A stretch of 64,000 nt of DNA from Chlorops oryzae (GCA_020466095.1 CM035806.1:39680198-39744197), one strand, 5' to 3'. Shown: positions 1 to 12,363, numbered from the stretch's first letter. Made by a program: numbers and translations. The notes: generated from the sequence alone by a model not told the origin.

Positions 1-909
1 GATAGTTTTATTGCAAAGTAAACAATTGCAATATAATTTTCCTCCAATCATATGGCCGTCGTCAAAAGAAAGACTCACTTCTCATACCACTATGGGGCCT
101 ATATGAATGCCTCGAAATATTTTGACATCTCAACCGACTTATAAGTTAAAAAAAATAAAAATAAAAATAAAAATAAAAATATGTAAAAAATATTCCCTTC
201 TAATGCTTTAAGCTTCCGTTCGACCGGCGGGCAAAAGGCTAGTTCATTCATGTCTTTTTAAAAAAACTTTTTATTTCGGAGCATTAAAAAATGCCGCCGA
301 TCGAAATTTTTGAAAAAAAAAAAAATATGCCACAAAAACTAAGAACAACGAAGTCGACTGAGATTAATAGCTTTCGTGTTTTTTAAATGGAAAATTTTCG
401 TAAAAAAAAAAACAGCGCCGGCTGACACACCTATGCTATACAATATGCTGACTCAGACAGTGACGTTCATATGTTCTGGCCATGGGGGAATGTTAATTTA
501 GTCTTACAGTAAAGAGCCAATCACAAAGAGAACTTTTTTTTTTTGAAAGAAATGAAAAAGTATTTACTCAGAATGCCCCGGTTCTCAGAGTACTTATATA
601 CGCCACTGGATTTAAAAGTTCGAAGATAATTTTAGGATAGAAACTAAGACAAGAAAACAATTCTTTCTTTTTTTTGTTTTTTTTTTTTTTTTTTTTTTTT
701 TTGTTTTTGAATGGCGTGGATGAGTTATAAATGGAGGGATTTCTTGCAAGGAATTTCATCTCATTTAAGAAGAGGAAATGAGTCACAAGTTAAAGCGCTT
801 TAGCTCACATTAAGAATTTAAATAGTGATGGGAACAATCGAGACCAATCAAAAATTATCGCAAATACGGAAAATTGTAACCAATGATCATGTAGGAGTGT
901 AGGTCTAAC

Positions 910-1089
910 CATATAGAACTATAGCTGCAACTTTGGGCCAAATTTTGGCGCGTTATGGCATGATTTGGTGAAAAAGTTCAACTGTGGTGAACCACGCCAT
1001 AAGTCGAGTGTTGTGGTGAACCACGTAATAGAAAGAGTGGTGTACCACGTTATAGCTTTTGGCCGAAGTTGCAGCTATAGTTCTATATG
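910..1089. mobile_element. 180-bp MITE nested in the 888-1838 element
   Basis: TIR CATATAGAACTATAGCTGC with its reverse at 1071-1089; perfect 8-bp TSD GGTCTAAC (902-909 and 1090-1097). Inside, GTGGTGAACCACG-type palindromes occur three times. Confidence 0.88.
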
Positions 1090-1150
1090 GGTCTAACTGT
1101 CGACGTCGAAAAGGCTCTGCCGCTATTAAGAAATTCACCATTAGGCAGGT

Positions 1151-1263
1151 ATAGGAAATTCAACTCTTTCGAGAAATTCACCAGAAAGCTACCAACAAAA
1201 ACCTTAAGCATGAATAGGAAATTCAACTCTTTCGAGAAATTCACCAGAAAGCTACCAACAACA
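1151..1263. repeat. Tandem duplication, unit about 66 bp
   Basis: Two near-identical blocks sharing AGGAAATTCAACTCTTTCGA and CACCAGAAAGCTACCAACAA. Lies inside the 888-1838 element; the open frame it creates is not gene-like. Confidence 0.8.
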
Positions 1264-1846
1264 ATACGGGTAGACACAAAGTGGCACTATGATGCCACTT
1301 GCAAGAAAATTATCAAAAAAAAAACGGCGTCGGCACGGTTTTTTGTATTGCTTGAAAAGTTCATAATTGAAATTTTAAAAAATGTATTACGATATGTTTT
1401 TGCTTAATGCGCACGAATGATTTCATTTTGTAATAAACTGACATACATTTTTGACTACGGCTACGAATTTGATTGTACATAGAATTCAGTATTTTTGCTG
1501 AAACAGTGTGATCAAAAAGTTATGCGGACAGGGTAGGACTAAAAAGACAATTTATATTTCTCCTTGATATTGAGTTTCCTTGATTAGTTTTATGTTTTTC
1601 AAGCTTTTGCATATCATTTTATGAGTTTGGTAGATATTTTATATGTAATGTACTCGAAAATCTCTCAAAATTAAAAATAAAAGTGGCAATGCATTTCACC
1701 AAAGCAGAGCTAAATATTTCGCTGCCATTGCATGCTTCTCTTTTCCTCGTGCTAAGTGTGTGCCTATGTTGAAACAGCGTAGCTCTAACACATTTCAGGG
1801 ATTAGGAAGAAGAAGAGTTAGACCTACACTCCTACATGCCAATGAT

Positions 1847-2882
1847 AACAGCCATTTCAGTTTCAATAGTAGGTATTCTCAAAGTTAATTTGAAAATATT
1901 TTTTTTTTTTTTTTAATATTTATTATGTTTCCTTACAAAGACAATAACGTGATTAAATTGACTTTATCCAAAACTAAAAATTCTTAATATCATATGTATG
2001 TATTTAGATTCCGAATTGAGTACTTTCAGCCGTCAGCATATTGACTCTTTCCGTAATTGAGAGTACCCACAACAGATATTATTTTGAGAATCGAGAGTAC
2101 TTAAAGTTTTAAAATCCAATTCTCAACAGCATTAATGGGGAAATATTTGTTCGACTGATTTCAAAAATACTTCCACATATCCATGTGAACGAAACGTCAA
2201 ATAAAATCGAGATTAAACTCTTCAATGGAATTTCCTTCATAGATCTACGCATGCAATTTTATTTTTTTACTATTACAAAAAAAAAAATATATATATATAT
2301 AAGTATATATATAACTTTTATCGCTTGCTTCATTTCTTTCACAAATTTTCGAAAGAATTGCGTTCTCAACATGTGACACCTTTGTTTTTCATTTTATTTT
2401 TAAAAATTTCTATATTTTACTATTTTAAAACAACAAAACATTAACACTAATACAAAAACACACTTTTTATTTACTTAACATGAAACGAAAAGAAGAGGGA
2501 AAAAAATGTTTGCTTTTCTTTTGTTTTTTGTCTTTTTTTTTGACAAATTCGTCTCAATCACAACTGTGACCTTGAACAGTGCTTGTCACTTGCGGCAAAG
2601 AAGTCGAAGGTTTTTTTTGGTATTTGTTTTTTGTTTTTTTGTTTTTTGTTTATTTATTAATTTTTTGTTTTCTTTTTGAACTTATGAAAGAAGCTGCCAG
2701 GCATGAAACGAAATTTCAGTTTTATTTAAACAGTTTCGTCTAATCATTTGAAGACAATGGCAAACAGTTGAATATATTTTAGTTATGTTAGTTCATAAAA
2801 AGAGCGATGGAAATTGTTGTTGTTTTCGAATCTTAAAGTACTCGCATGTATGTATGTGTGTTTGTATATGTGTATTAGTTCC
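1847..2882. other. AT-rich intergenic stretch
   Basis: T-runs and TA microsatellites (2288-2311) but no gene, TIR pair or RNA gene that I can support. Confidence 0.4.
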
Positions 2883-2884
2883 TA

Positions 2885-3309
2885 CCCTGCAGTAATATGG
2901 ACTGACCCAAGTGTAGCCTTCGATCAGTCCTTCATGTTAGATACCAGTACTACTAGTCCCCTTATAATTCCACTTCTAATGTATTCAACTGACTTTTTTA
3001 ACATGGGCCTGTCATTGGAGAGGGACTAGTCCCTGAAACGGCTGACCGTGGGTTAGTTTTCTTGGGTCAATTGTCGTAATTTTGTTCGAATTTAGTATTG
3101 TAAAATAAGGGGGTGAAAAAAGCAATTTCCTATATATATTGTAAGTTGATAAAAGTGTCATTTACAGGCTACTCTTAAACCAACCCGATGATTACCGGCC
3201 GCCGGCTAGCCGAATTCAATGGAGCGAACTGCCATAATATAACCGGTAGGATTTGGACCGGTTCGAGGCCAGTCCTTCTTTGGAAATTGACAAGCTCATT
3301 ACGGCAGGG
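2885..3309. mobile_element. 425-bp TIR element, copy 1
   Basis: Termini CCCTGCAGTAAT and ATTACGGCAGGG with TA on both sides (2883-2884 and 3310-3311). A second copy lies inverted at 15933-16353. Interior holds short palindromes with GACTAGTCC. Confidence 0.8.
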
Positions 3310-3552
3310 TAAGTATAACCTTGAACAACAAATAATGTACCTAATTTATTGATTTTTCCTTTTAATATATATTTATGCGAATATATATATAAATATATAA
3401 ATATATATACGAGTATATATATATATATATTTATGTGTTAATTTAGGAACTGCATGAATTCTAACCTTCTAGCATAATTTTCGCATGATAGATACGATAC
3501 GATTCTGGGCTCGCAAAATCCTCACAGACAGATTAATTGTTTTATTTATAAG

Positions 3553-3682
3553 TACAGTATTCCCCAGATAAAATAGTGCTTAAAAGCGGGGCTTCTTGTA
3601 TGAAACTTTTAAGGCAAATTATTGAGGAATTCGCGTGCATATAAGCGGGGGGGTTGCATACATATATCCGGCGAATACTGTA
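3553..3682. mobile_element. 130-bp pogo-like MITE (TACAGTATTCCCC family)
   Basis: Ends TACAGTATTCCCCAGATA and TATCCGGCGAATACTGTA are inverted repeats; related to the copy at 46735-46911. CAGT ends with TA target fit pogo/Tigger-type elements (inference). Confidence 0.75.
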
Positions 3683-3912
3683 GATAATTTTTTTTTTTTT
3701 TTAATTATAAATCAATGTATCATATTTTACTCTGCAGTCAACAAGTCTCACTCTTAAAATGAGATTTTTTTTTATTATTGAAGGTGTTTGTTTGCAACTG
3801 AATGCGGCTTTTTAATGAGCCACATATACAGGCATGTTCAATATAAATGAAGTAGGTACTTTTAAGGATCATAATTCAAGGAGGTGGCAGCTCTCTCATT
3901 AAGAGATACCAC

Positions 3913-4368
3913 CAGTGATGCCAGTATTTGGGAACCAATTTTTTCCGGATATTACAAAAGAAATCCCTTTTGTTCTGTTTTCTTTAGAAGAATAACAACA
4001 ACAAAAAATGCCTTTCAAACATTTGAAGTGGTTTTTGGTTAAAAATAATATCGGACAAATCCGTAAAAATATGGCTCTGTGATAGCATAGGGAATGCGTA
4101 CTATGCTCTTGATCCCAGGGTCCGAGATTCGATTCCCGGCACAGGCGAAACGGAGTGTAATGTTCCCAGCCTAGCCACCGGTTTTTCAAAAAAAATCGCT
4201 TGTTAGGGGCACACTACATAAAAAGACAGACAATCACACAAACACAAGAAAAACCCCTCGTGGCCAGTTGTGTGGCCGGTATACGGCCTAAGTGGCAACC
4301 ACTCCAACATACATACATATACATACAATCCCTCAAAATGGGAATAATTCCTCAACCTGGCATCACTG
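3913..4368. mobile_element. hAT-like MITE with CAGTGATGCCAG ends
   Basis: Inverted 12-bp ends CAGTGATGCCAG / CTGGCATCACTG. Flanking octamers match at 5 of 8. Contains a tRNA-like segment (4071-4150). Same terminal type as 24602-25078 and 51785-52250. Confidence 0.7.
4071..4150 (+). repeat. tRNA-derived (SINE-like) segment
   Basis: Box A-like TGGCTCTGTGATAGCATAGG is followed about 45 nt later by box B-like GGTCCGAGATTCGATTCCCG and CACAGGCGAAAC. No acceptor stem could be closed, so this is not called a tRNA gene. A related box B plus AGGCGAAAAC occurs at 20460-20492. Confidence 0.5.
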
Positions 4369-4376
4369 GGCAGCAC

Positions 4377-6415
4377 TTCGATTTTTCTATATTTTTTTTT
4401 TTTGTTTTTTTGCACTTTGGTGGTACTTGGCACTTGGGGGTTAAAAGCAAAACCGGAAAAATAAGAGAAGTCGGCAATCGAAGAATCTTGAATAAGTTAT
4501 TAACAATAAATCGACCGAAGCTAATCCATACCGGCTCTCATCATCACTCCAATGTATTATGCTGGAAAAAGCCTAAGTATTGCGTCAACTTCTTCTTTGC
4601 GAACGATTTGCGAATTATGTATTTGGCAAAAAAAACAACAACAAAATCCCCCATTCAAAGATTCGTTGGAATCTCTCTTAAGCTCACACACTTTATTGGT
4701 TTTTTGAACTCGTTCGCATTCGATGAATCAGGCGAAAAAGAGTTCACGATTTGGTTGATCACTCGTGCGCACGATCAGAAGAATTGAAGGGAACAATTGC
4801 GTCGCATGCACAAAGATGAGATCTGACATTTTTCTCACATTTTCGGAGCAATTGCTCGGTTCAATATGCGAGCAGAATAAAAATGATCGGAGCATTTGAG
4901 CTTCAGCGCGATCGACACACATAAGAGATCCATCCAATATTTATCCATAGGATCAATTGTTTTCGCAAAACAATCAACTGAATCGTATCAGAGTTAACAC
5001 GTTCCTTTCCTTATTGTCTTGTAAGTGTTTTCGCTGTGCCGCCGGATTTTATCTTGGACTCTGACGGGACACGAATTTACTTTGATATTTCGATTTTCCA
5101 ATTTTATCTTCAAATTAAAAAAAAAAAAAATGATAGAAAGTTTTTGCACTCGACTTGTTCCATTGCTACTTATGAATAGTAAGTACAACGTCGAAATCTC
5201 GGTTATGAGAACCTCGTGCCAATAATTGAGATCAAAGGATCAGCGCTCGATTAGAAAGTGTATTTAGTATATTTCTTTGGAGCAATTGATTATATACGAA
5301 ATAAGTTTTGATATTCACATTGTTTTCATTGTCGGTCTTTGCTGATTAGAAAAGAAACAAAAGAATTCAACAATGCATTACATCTAATCAAAGTTATAAG
5401 TTTTATTGCACATCTGTTCTTCCAATTGAACGCAATTCGGTGATAATGTTATTTTCATTTGTGTCACATGTGTCACAGTCACAGTCGCAGTCGCAGTCTA
5501 GATCACAGTTTGCATCTACTATATAGCCATGTGATTGCTGTTAGATTACTCTCAAGAAAATCATTTATAAGTCGCAATAAAACGAAAGGGTGAATTCCCT
5601 TTTGTCATAGCCTGTCGATGCATTAGCCACTGCGCCTAGATGCATACAAGATGTTGCATGCAACACTCAATGGTATTTCTCAATACGCGATCTAAGCTCT
5701 AAGCTTTTCACTCCTCGCAATAGAAGTTGTGGAGAAATGATTCAAATAAGTATATCAAATGTCTGAACAGGTGCTTCCTTGTGGCTACATACTTATGTAT
5801 GTATGAATGTGAATATGAATACATATGTCACAGTCATTTTGTTAAGATGTCGTCCACTTCAGCATTACATAAATAGGTACCATGATTTGCTGAATAAATT
5901 TACAAGTGCTCGCTTATCTTTAACTCAATTTTACTGGGGTTGCTCCGATTCCGACTTGTTTATTGTTTCGCTCATTGTCATTGTGTTTTTTTTTTTTTTG
6001 TTTTTAATATTTTTTTTTTTTTTGTTATCACAAAGCTTACTTATTTAGTTACGCTATGAAGTGCCCATGCATTGAGCAATCGGTTGCAGAAATTATTTCA
6101 ATTTCAATTTACTCTTGAAACAATTAAAAAAAATAAATATAGTTTTTTGTTTTTGGCATTCTTTTGATCACTCTTTAATTCATAATAATCATAATTGACA
6201 TCTGCTGTGATTGTCATAATTATATGCGTAAATAATTTATGGGAATATTGAAAAGTTGTTTACAAGCTCTTTGTTCGGTTTAATGACATAGAGTCAGTTT
6301 GACTACGTGGTCTGTTTACTTAATTCGTCTATAACTGAACAGAAAGTACGATTTGTGATTTATTTATTTATATTTATGCCTACAGAGATGATTATGCTCT
6401 AATGCCGTCTCCAGT
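4377..6415. other. Intergenic stretch without supported genes
   Basis: Contains T-runs and a CAGTCG/CACAGT repeat (about 5470-5505). Open frames here (such as 4200-4787) lack protein-like composition. Confidence 0.4.
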
Positions 6416-6429
6416 GTCATATCCGTCAC

Positions 6430-6740
6430 AAATAATTACTCTCACATTTAATTGCTCCACGAGAAGACCTCCTATGATCGATTAGAGGTAAATTGTCACT
6501 TCTAAGTAGATCGTCTGTTGCTACTCAAGGTCTTTTAAATTTCATATGGGTAATTCCACGCAAAACGGTCCTAAAGGTCACACCCGACACAGCCATTCTG
6601 AGCAGAAATTCGGTAATTTCATTGCTTAACCTTTGTTAATAGTTTTCATAATAAGAAAACTTTGAGAATCACATCCTGTTTGTTTTAAATATTATGAGCT
6701 AAAACCGAAAGAAAAACAATTGTGACGGGTGTGACTAAAT
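6430..6740 (+). repeat. Dispersed repeat V, uninterrupted copy
   Basis: About 310 bp, from TTAATTGCTCC to AATTGTGACGGGTGTGAC, repeated at 13095-13360 plus 14809-14842, where it is split by a DINE-like insertion. This copy is the empty site of that insertion. Confidence 0.8.
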
Positions 6741-6961
6741 GAAATTTTGACCTCATCGATTTCTCATTATACCAAAGTCTGCTTGTATTTATGTATGTGC
6801 AATGTTCAGTCCGATTCTAAATATTTCTGGGGAATTTTTCCCTGTGCATTTGGAAAAATGCTAGCATGCGAAACATACTGGCAAGGAGATATGAAGGAAG
6901 CAAGTATTTTGAACATTTTTAAGCAAATTTCGCAAAATTCTTTCATTTTCATTTATTAAAT

Positions 6962-7867
6962 CCCGGCTGGAAATTGCCTCGAGAAATCTAGTTACTATCT
7001 AGGGCCTAACGCCTAACTGGCGCCTAGCTGGATTTGTCCGAATAGATAAAGCTAGCCTGACGCTAGCTAGCTATCAGTAAAAATCCCGCGATTTTTAGTT
7101 AAAGGTAAAATCGAAAAAAATCCCTCAAAACGGAAAACCCTCTCGTTCTGGCATCAGTGCATGGAATAAAATTTTAGCATAAAGCCTATAATTCTCATTT
7201 GGTTTGTAAAATGGGACACATAAGACTCGCAGAATTTCTGAAGATTTTGCACGACGTGACGAAGCAAGAAGTTGTGTAAGTTATAATCATCATCACCAAC
7301 CTTACCATCATCATCGATAGTTTCGGTTATCGATAATACAATCGATAATTTTGATAATCGAAAGATGAATTTTCGAGCGGGTCTCGCCGTTATCTAAATA
7401 AAGGCATTTTTAGGAATCTGTCCATTTCAAAAAGAGGAAAGCCCTCTGTCACCGCCAGCACAACCTTTTCAATGCTAAAATAAATGTCCATGAATCAAAA
7501 CTATCAATAGCCTTCAAAATCCATCGATGTTTTCGATAGTTTGAAACCATCGATAGTGCTATCGATTGTTTTCCCAGCTCTAGTGTTGAGCGTCAGCTTT
7601 GCGCAGAGGGCGAAATCGTAACAAATGAGGTGCGAACCAGGTGAGAACTTTAACAAATACCCCGTCAAGGGGACGTGAAAATAAATCTTTATTTAAAACA
7701 AAGTGATTGACATGTGATCTCTAGGCCCTAGCTAGAAATTACTAGCCGGGCGCTAGCTATCCGGAGCATTGACAAACTAGGAAGGTGCCAGCTAGACTTT
7801 ACTAGCTAAGCCCAAGATATAAACTAGCTAGGACCTAGCTAGGCCCGAGGTAGAATTTCCATTCGGG
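6962..7867. mobile_element. CTAG-rich element, copy 1
   Basis: Ends CCCGGCTGGAAATT and its diverged reverse AATTTCCATTCGGG. Both terminal zones are packed with CTAG and GCTAGC. The interior (about 7081-7575) shares sequence with 53353-55540, including a short ATC run and CGATAG motifs. Second copy at 59434-60420. Confidence 0.7.
7281..7318 (+). repeat. Short ATC/ACC run, unexpanded allele of the 54-55 kb microsatellite
   Basis: AAGTTATAATCATCATCACC... then CATCATCATCGATAG. The same flanks surround the very large array at 53958-55276. Confidence 0.75.
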
Positions 7868-7869
7868 GT

Positions 7870-8368
7870 TATTCAGAATACTGGAAAAAAATACGGGAAA
7901 AATATTTCCGATGAAATATCATTTAGAATAGGGCTGATAATAAAAAATGAAGATACGGAAACGGGTTTTTTCTTTGCATTTTGAATTGCGACATGATTTA
8001 TTTGAACGACACTCGTACCTACTATTTAAGTGACGATCGTGCGTAAACATCAAAGTCGTCGCAAAATGCGCTGATATGGTTACAATTTTTAATGGAGTAT
8101 TATTTATTAAGTTAGTTTGGTAAATAATCAGTCGACTAGTTTTTTGTAGATTTTCTCTGCAAAGCCTCGGACTTTGCTATGAGACGCACATGTGCCCCAA
8201 ATAGATTATGAATTGTTTGCCCAAGTATGGTGTATGTGTACTTGTACATAAATAAATTTGATACAGTGGGGCCGAACTGTAATTAAGGCTTACTTTCGAT
8301 TGACCTCACTTCTTTTTGTATTTATTTTTAAATTTTTTATTCTTATTTACTTTTTTTTAATTTATATA

Positions 8369-8399
<31 letters not shown>

Positions 8400-8796
8400 G
8401 TTGAAAGGTGATTTCACATCAATGGGCCACAGCTGAGAGGTCTAGATGCAAGAGAACCTTGTTATTCAGCTGCCTTTTTCTTCGCTTATTAACATTTATT
8501 GTACGCTCTCGGTTTTTTTCAGAATTTTATTTTATGACGCTGGATTTCACAGAACATGGCATCTCTTTTGTTCGTCATGTGCTTTGTCCTTTTACGCTCG
8601 CACAGCAAGGATACAATTTATATGGTCCACACTCGATTGCGCGGTAAGTGTTCTCCTACATTCGTAAACTCTTTAATAATCAGTCAAAGGAGTCTAAAGC
8701 GGCTCTGAGACGATACCTCATGAGAAAATGAATCGTAAATGTGAATTAGTTAAACAAATAAGGGTGTTTTAGTCACGCGAGCCTCAGTTAATTACA
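7870..8796. other. Intergenic stretch, T-rich
   Basis: Long T tract (8371-8399). No gene or element boundary that I can support. Confidence 0.4.
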
Positions 8797-9480
8797 CCCG
8801 AACGTCATAAACATGCATATAGCGATATATCTTGGAATATATTTTGAAGAATTAGACCTGAAGATCACGCCATCTAATTGTAAGACAAATTATTCAAGAG
8901 ATTTTCATGAGCATTAAAGCGCCTCGAGTATGTCAACACAACTCTGTTCATTTATCTTTATGTAATTTGCATTTTGCCACGCCTTCTTTTCAATTGTTAT
9001 TTTTTTTGTTTGAAATTCAATTAAGGTCAGATTGAAAATTTCATTAAAATTCTTTAAAAATTCAGATTTTTTAGCAATATTTGTGAGTTTCTTAACAAAG
9101 CGTAGTATTGGAGGTATCACTAAAAGTATTCCGATCGATCCCATTTACTCATGTGCATCGAATTTCATCAAGATAACTCAACTTGGATGAGAAAACTGTA
9201 CACGGACGGACAGACAGACAGACAGTCAGAGAGACGGACGGAGCGACATGGTTAAATCGATTCTCCTGGTGATGCTGATCATTTCTACACCAACATTTTT
9301 GGTATCCTCTATATCGAATGGTTCTGAAAGTGGAGTTACTAACGTATGCACAACATACTCTCAACACAGAGTGTGTCGGGTACAACCATTGTGCAGAGGC
9401 CGCTTTACATGGTCCATTAAATACACGTAAACATAAAATTCAAAACAATCCATAGATCCGTTCAGATGACGGCGTGCCTA
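8797..9480 (+). repeat. DINE-1-like dispersed repeat, copy A
   Basis: An inverted near-copy lies at 16490-17165. It has a GACGGACAGACA array (9205-9243), a downstream GACATGGTTAAATCGATTC block, and a terminal-type hairpin (CAACACAGAGTGTGTCGGGT, about 9360-9384), an arrangement typical of DINE-1/Helentron-like elements (inference). A related tail is at 48316-48460. Confidence 0.6.
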
Positions 9481-9483
9481 AAG

Positions 9484-9711
9484 CTGAGAACACACCGGAT
9501 CAAACGAAACGAAACGAAACAAAACGAAACGGTTTCGTTTCGTCAGTCAAGAGAACTCCTTTTCTTTCTTAGTCAAAACCGTTTCATTTTGACTAATCTG
9601 GTGTGTTCGCTCTCGCTCTCATAAGACACAATGTACTGTTGTTTTTGAAAACGTTTTGTTTCGGTTTCGGTTTCGATTCGTTTCGTTTCGTTTGATCTGG
9701 TGTGTTCTCAG
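9484..9711. mobile_element. 228-bp MITE with GAAAC-repeat inverted ends
   Basis: About 35-bp TIRs CTGAGAACACACCGGATCAA... and reverse; the arms contain tandem GAAAC/GTTTC. Flanks GCCTAAAG and GCCTAAGT resemble an 8-bp TSD (6 of 8). One end of the same element sits in the inverted copy at about 16428-16475. Confidence 0.75.
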
Positions 9712-9989
9712 CCTAAGTAAAATCGATCTCATTAATCGCTGTAAGTTCCTACAGTAAAAGAAACGTTCGTCTACGGACAGTCGTAGTTACAGAATCTCTT
9801 AAATTATAACGTAGAATCCGAAATACTTAAATTGCGATAAATTTCATCTTTGTCGTATTTATGAAAGGAAATGAAACCATATGGAAACCACTTTTTCCAG
9901 CATCTGCGATTTTAAGTCGTATTCACACCAACTCTCATTACAAAAATCTCAACACACACACAAAACATCCATAAATGACTGCATGTAAG

Positions 9990-10242
9990 CTGCAAGACAG
10001 TCTCGGCCTTCAGAGGCGAGAAATGGCCAAAATCATTCGCCTTCGTTTAGGCCACACTCCCCTGACTCACAAGCACCTCTTTGACCACACACAACCAATA
10101 ATGCAGTCCCTCTTTGCCACCTTTGCAACTCCAACGTACCTATAACAATCAAGCACATCCTTACTGAATGCCACAACCTACACGAACTCAGAAGAATGCT
10201 TTTCCCTCACACCGACCCCACTCACAACAATATTTAACCTTG
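9990..10242 (+). pseudogene. Non-LTR retrotransposon ORF2 C-terminal fragment, broken
   Basis: Frames read LQDSLGLQRREMAKIIRLRL, GHTPLTHKHLF and, after a frameshift, TIKHILTECHNLHELRRML. These match the segment just after RNase H in Jockey/I-type ORF2 proteins (RLRxGHTxLTH ... xKHILxEC). A stop (TAA after PTYL) and a frame change show it is dead. The rest of the element is absent. Confidence 0.65.
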
Positions 10243-10347
10243 ACAAAAAACCTTACATACAATTATAAACTTTTTGAAAGCATCCAAGATCCTTAATAAA
10301 CTTTAACTTCACAATCACCAATCCGTAAGCTCAATGTACATATCGCA

Positions 10348-10588
10348 CCCCGGCAACTAAAGAGACACAACTCAAAATTTGCCATTTTTCAGAAAACGCG
10401 ATAAACCAGAATGCGTCGCAGTGTCAATCAAAGCAAGAAGAAAGGCATGACGGCTTTTTTTTCGGCCTTTTATAATAGGAAAAACGGAATGGAATTTTTC
10501 CTGCAGGTAGACAGGTAACTTAGGAACAAGATCCACATCATAACTCAAAATTCATAGATTTTGAGTTGTGTCGCTTTAGTTGCCAGGT
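10348..10588. mobile_element. About 240-bp MITE
   Basis: TIRs of about 28 bp: GGCAACTAAAGAGACACAAC... and reverse ...TTGTGTCGCTTTAGTTGCC. Confidence 0.75.
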
Positions 10589-11510
10589 TGCGATATCCAT
10601 TCTCACACAACTTGTATAAGTATATTAGTTTATAACACTCACTGTACAAAGCATTCAAATTCTACATGCTCTAAGGCACACATAAGCTTAAGGCCTCGTA
10701 GCTATAGCTTCATATCTACGGCTTATTTTTTAATTTCACATTGCTCTCAAGCATCTAACAAAAAAAAAAAAAAAAAACAAAAAAACAATTTCGTATTCAA
10801 TCGTTTTCTTACGGCGTGCTTTCCGCTCACTGATAAAACAATGCACTCAAATTAAATTATGCTAAAGGAAAAAATTAAAATAATAACAAAAACAAAAACA
10901 AAAAGCCGATATCACTTAACCCTCCCCGCCGGGGGGGAGTCCCCGGGTCAATAACTTGCATTTTATAACATAATAGACTTTGTGACTTCGTGATCTTTTG
11001 TTTGTGCAAATGATTAAATGCAATAAATCTCAGCGTTTTAGCTTCCATTAGCATAGTGTGAAACTATGACAAAGCAAACATTCGAGAGTCTAAAATCGGT
11101 CTTAGTGTCCTTTCTATGCATACGAAAAACGCTGTCATTCGTCGCTTTGTGACTTGTGACTCGTGCCACCTATCCGCATCCGCATTCGGATTCACGTCTT
11201 AATTTTGCAGCTGATTTTCCACCGATTCTCGGGATCAATTCGTAAGTCAGCAAAATGGGATTCCCCCAAGAAAATTTTGCTTTTGTCCTCAATTGAACTG
11301 CATACATAATAATGAAATCTCCTTTTAACGACTTCATTGGAAGCTTAGGAAGAAAAATTGAAGCGTAATATTTTCGGCTCTGAATCATTGGTAAAATCAC
11401 CGGCTACATTTAACGTCACCACAGCGAGACACAGGTATGAAATTACCATAACTTGAATCACTCCAACGTTACGCATACAAAATTACCAAAAATTCAAAAA
11501 AAAAAAAAAC

Positions 11511-12332
11511 AAGTAAAGAAGTTTACATCGGCTAAGCCGATTGCACACATACCTTTTCCTCAGCCGTAAATATGTTGAAACATTACCTTAACAAAAATTC
11601 CTGCCCTTTTCGTTGTTCTAGCTACACATTATCTGTGCTTCGATTTAGCTTCACAAACTCGAAATTATCTTTAAGTACAAATTTTTTGCGAATGGTGGGC
11701 ATGGTCAAATTTTAACCGTTAGAGGACATTTTGTCTAGCAGCGAAATACTCAATTCAAAATAGTGAAAATCAAATTTTTGCAAATTTCGCGAATGGTGGT
11801 CCTGATCAAATTTTAACCCTTAGAGGACATTTTGTTTAGCTGCGAAATACTCAATTCAAAATAGTGAAAATCAAATTTTTGCGAATTTCGCGAATGGTGG
11901 TCAAATTTTAACCTTAAGTGACGACTTTATTTGGCGGCAAAATACACAACCAGAAGAAGCAAAAAAAAAATCATTTTTGTATTCAGATATGAGAATAAGA
12001 GAAAGAGTGTTTTTTTCTAATGTGTAGGATGATGACCATAAATATAGCGATGTCGCAATTTTTTTTCAGCGAAAGCTTAAGTCTACATAGTAGCTATACA
12101 CACACAAAATTTCAATAAGCTGGGATGTATAGTAAAAAAGTTATCCACGAAAAACGTTAAAAATCGTGATTTTTGAAACTTCTGAACCACTTCCGCCGAC
12201 CCAAGAAACACGAAAAAAAATTTGTTTGCAGTTTTTCGGACATTTACCTGGTTCAAGTCCATGCCAAATTTCAATATGATATCTTTCATGGCTTAGGAGT
12301 TAATTACGAAAACTAAAGTTGACCGACAGACA

Positions 12333-12363
<31 letters not shown>

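Larger units (their letters stand above)
888..1838. mobile_element. 951-bp hAT-like non-autonomous element with perfect 8-bp TSD
   Basis: 22-bp TIRs (CATGTAGGAGTGTAGGTC.../reverse at 1817-1838) flanked by the direct repeat CCAATGAT (880-887 and 1839-1846). An 8-bp TSD indicates the hAT class (inference). It contains a second nested element (910-1089) and a 66-bp tandem duplication (about 1151-1263). Confidence 0.85.

Noticed and set aside
1087..1407. 106-codon frame with a repeated NSFEKFTRKLPT motif
   Set aside because: The repeat is a 66-bp DNA tandem duplication inside a transposon; no family similarity and it starts inside the nested MITE's target duplication.
4071..4146. Functional tRNA gene
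   Set aside because: Box A and box B resemble a tRNA but the acceptor and anticodon stems do not close; called SINE-like instead.
4200..4787. 195-codon open frame
   Set aside because: It begins in a hAT-like MITE and runs through unrelated intergenic DNA; composition is not protein-like.
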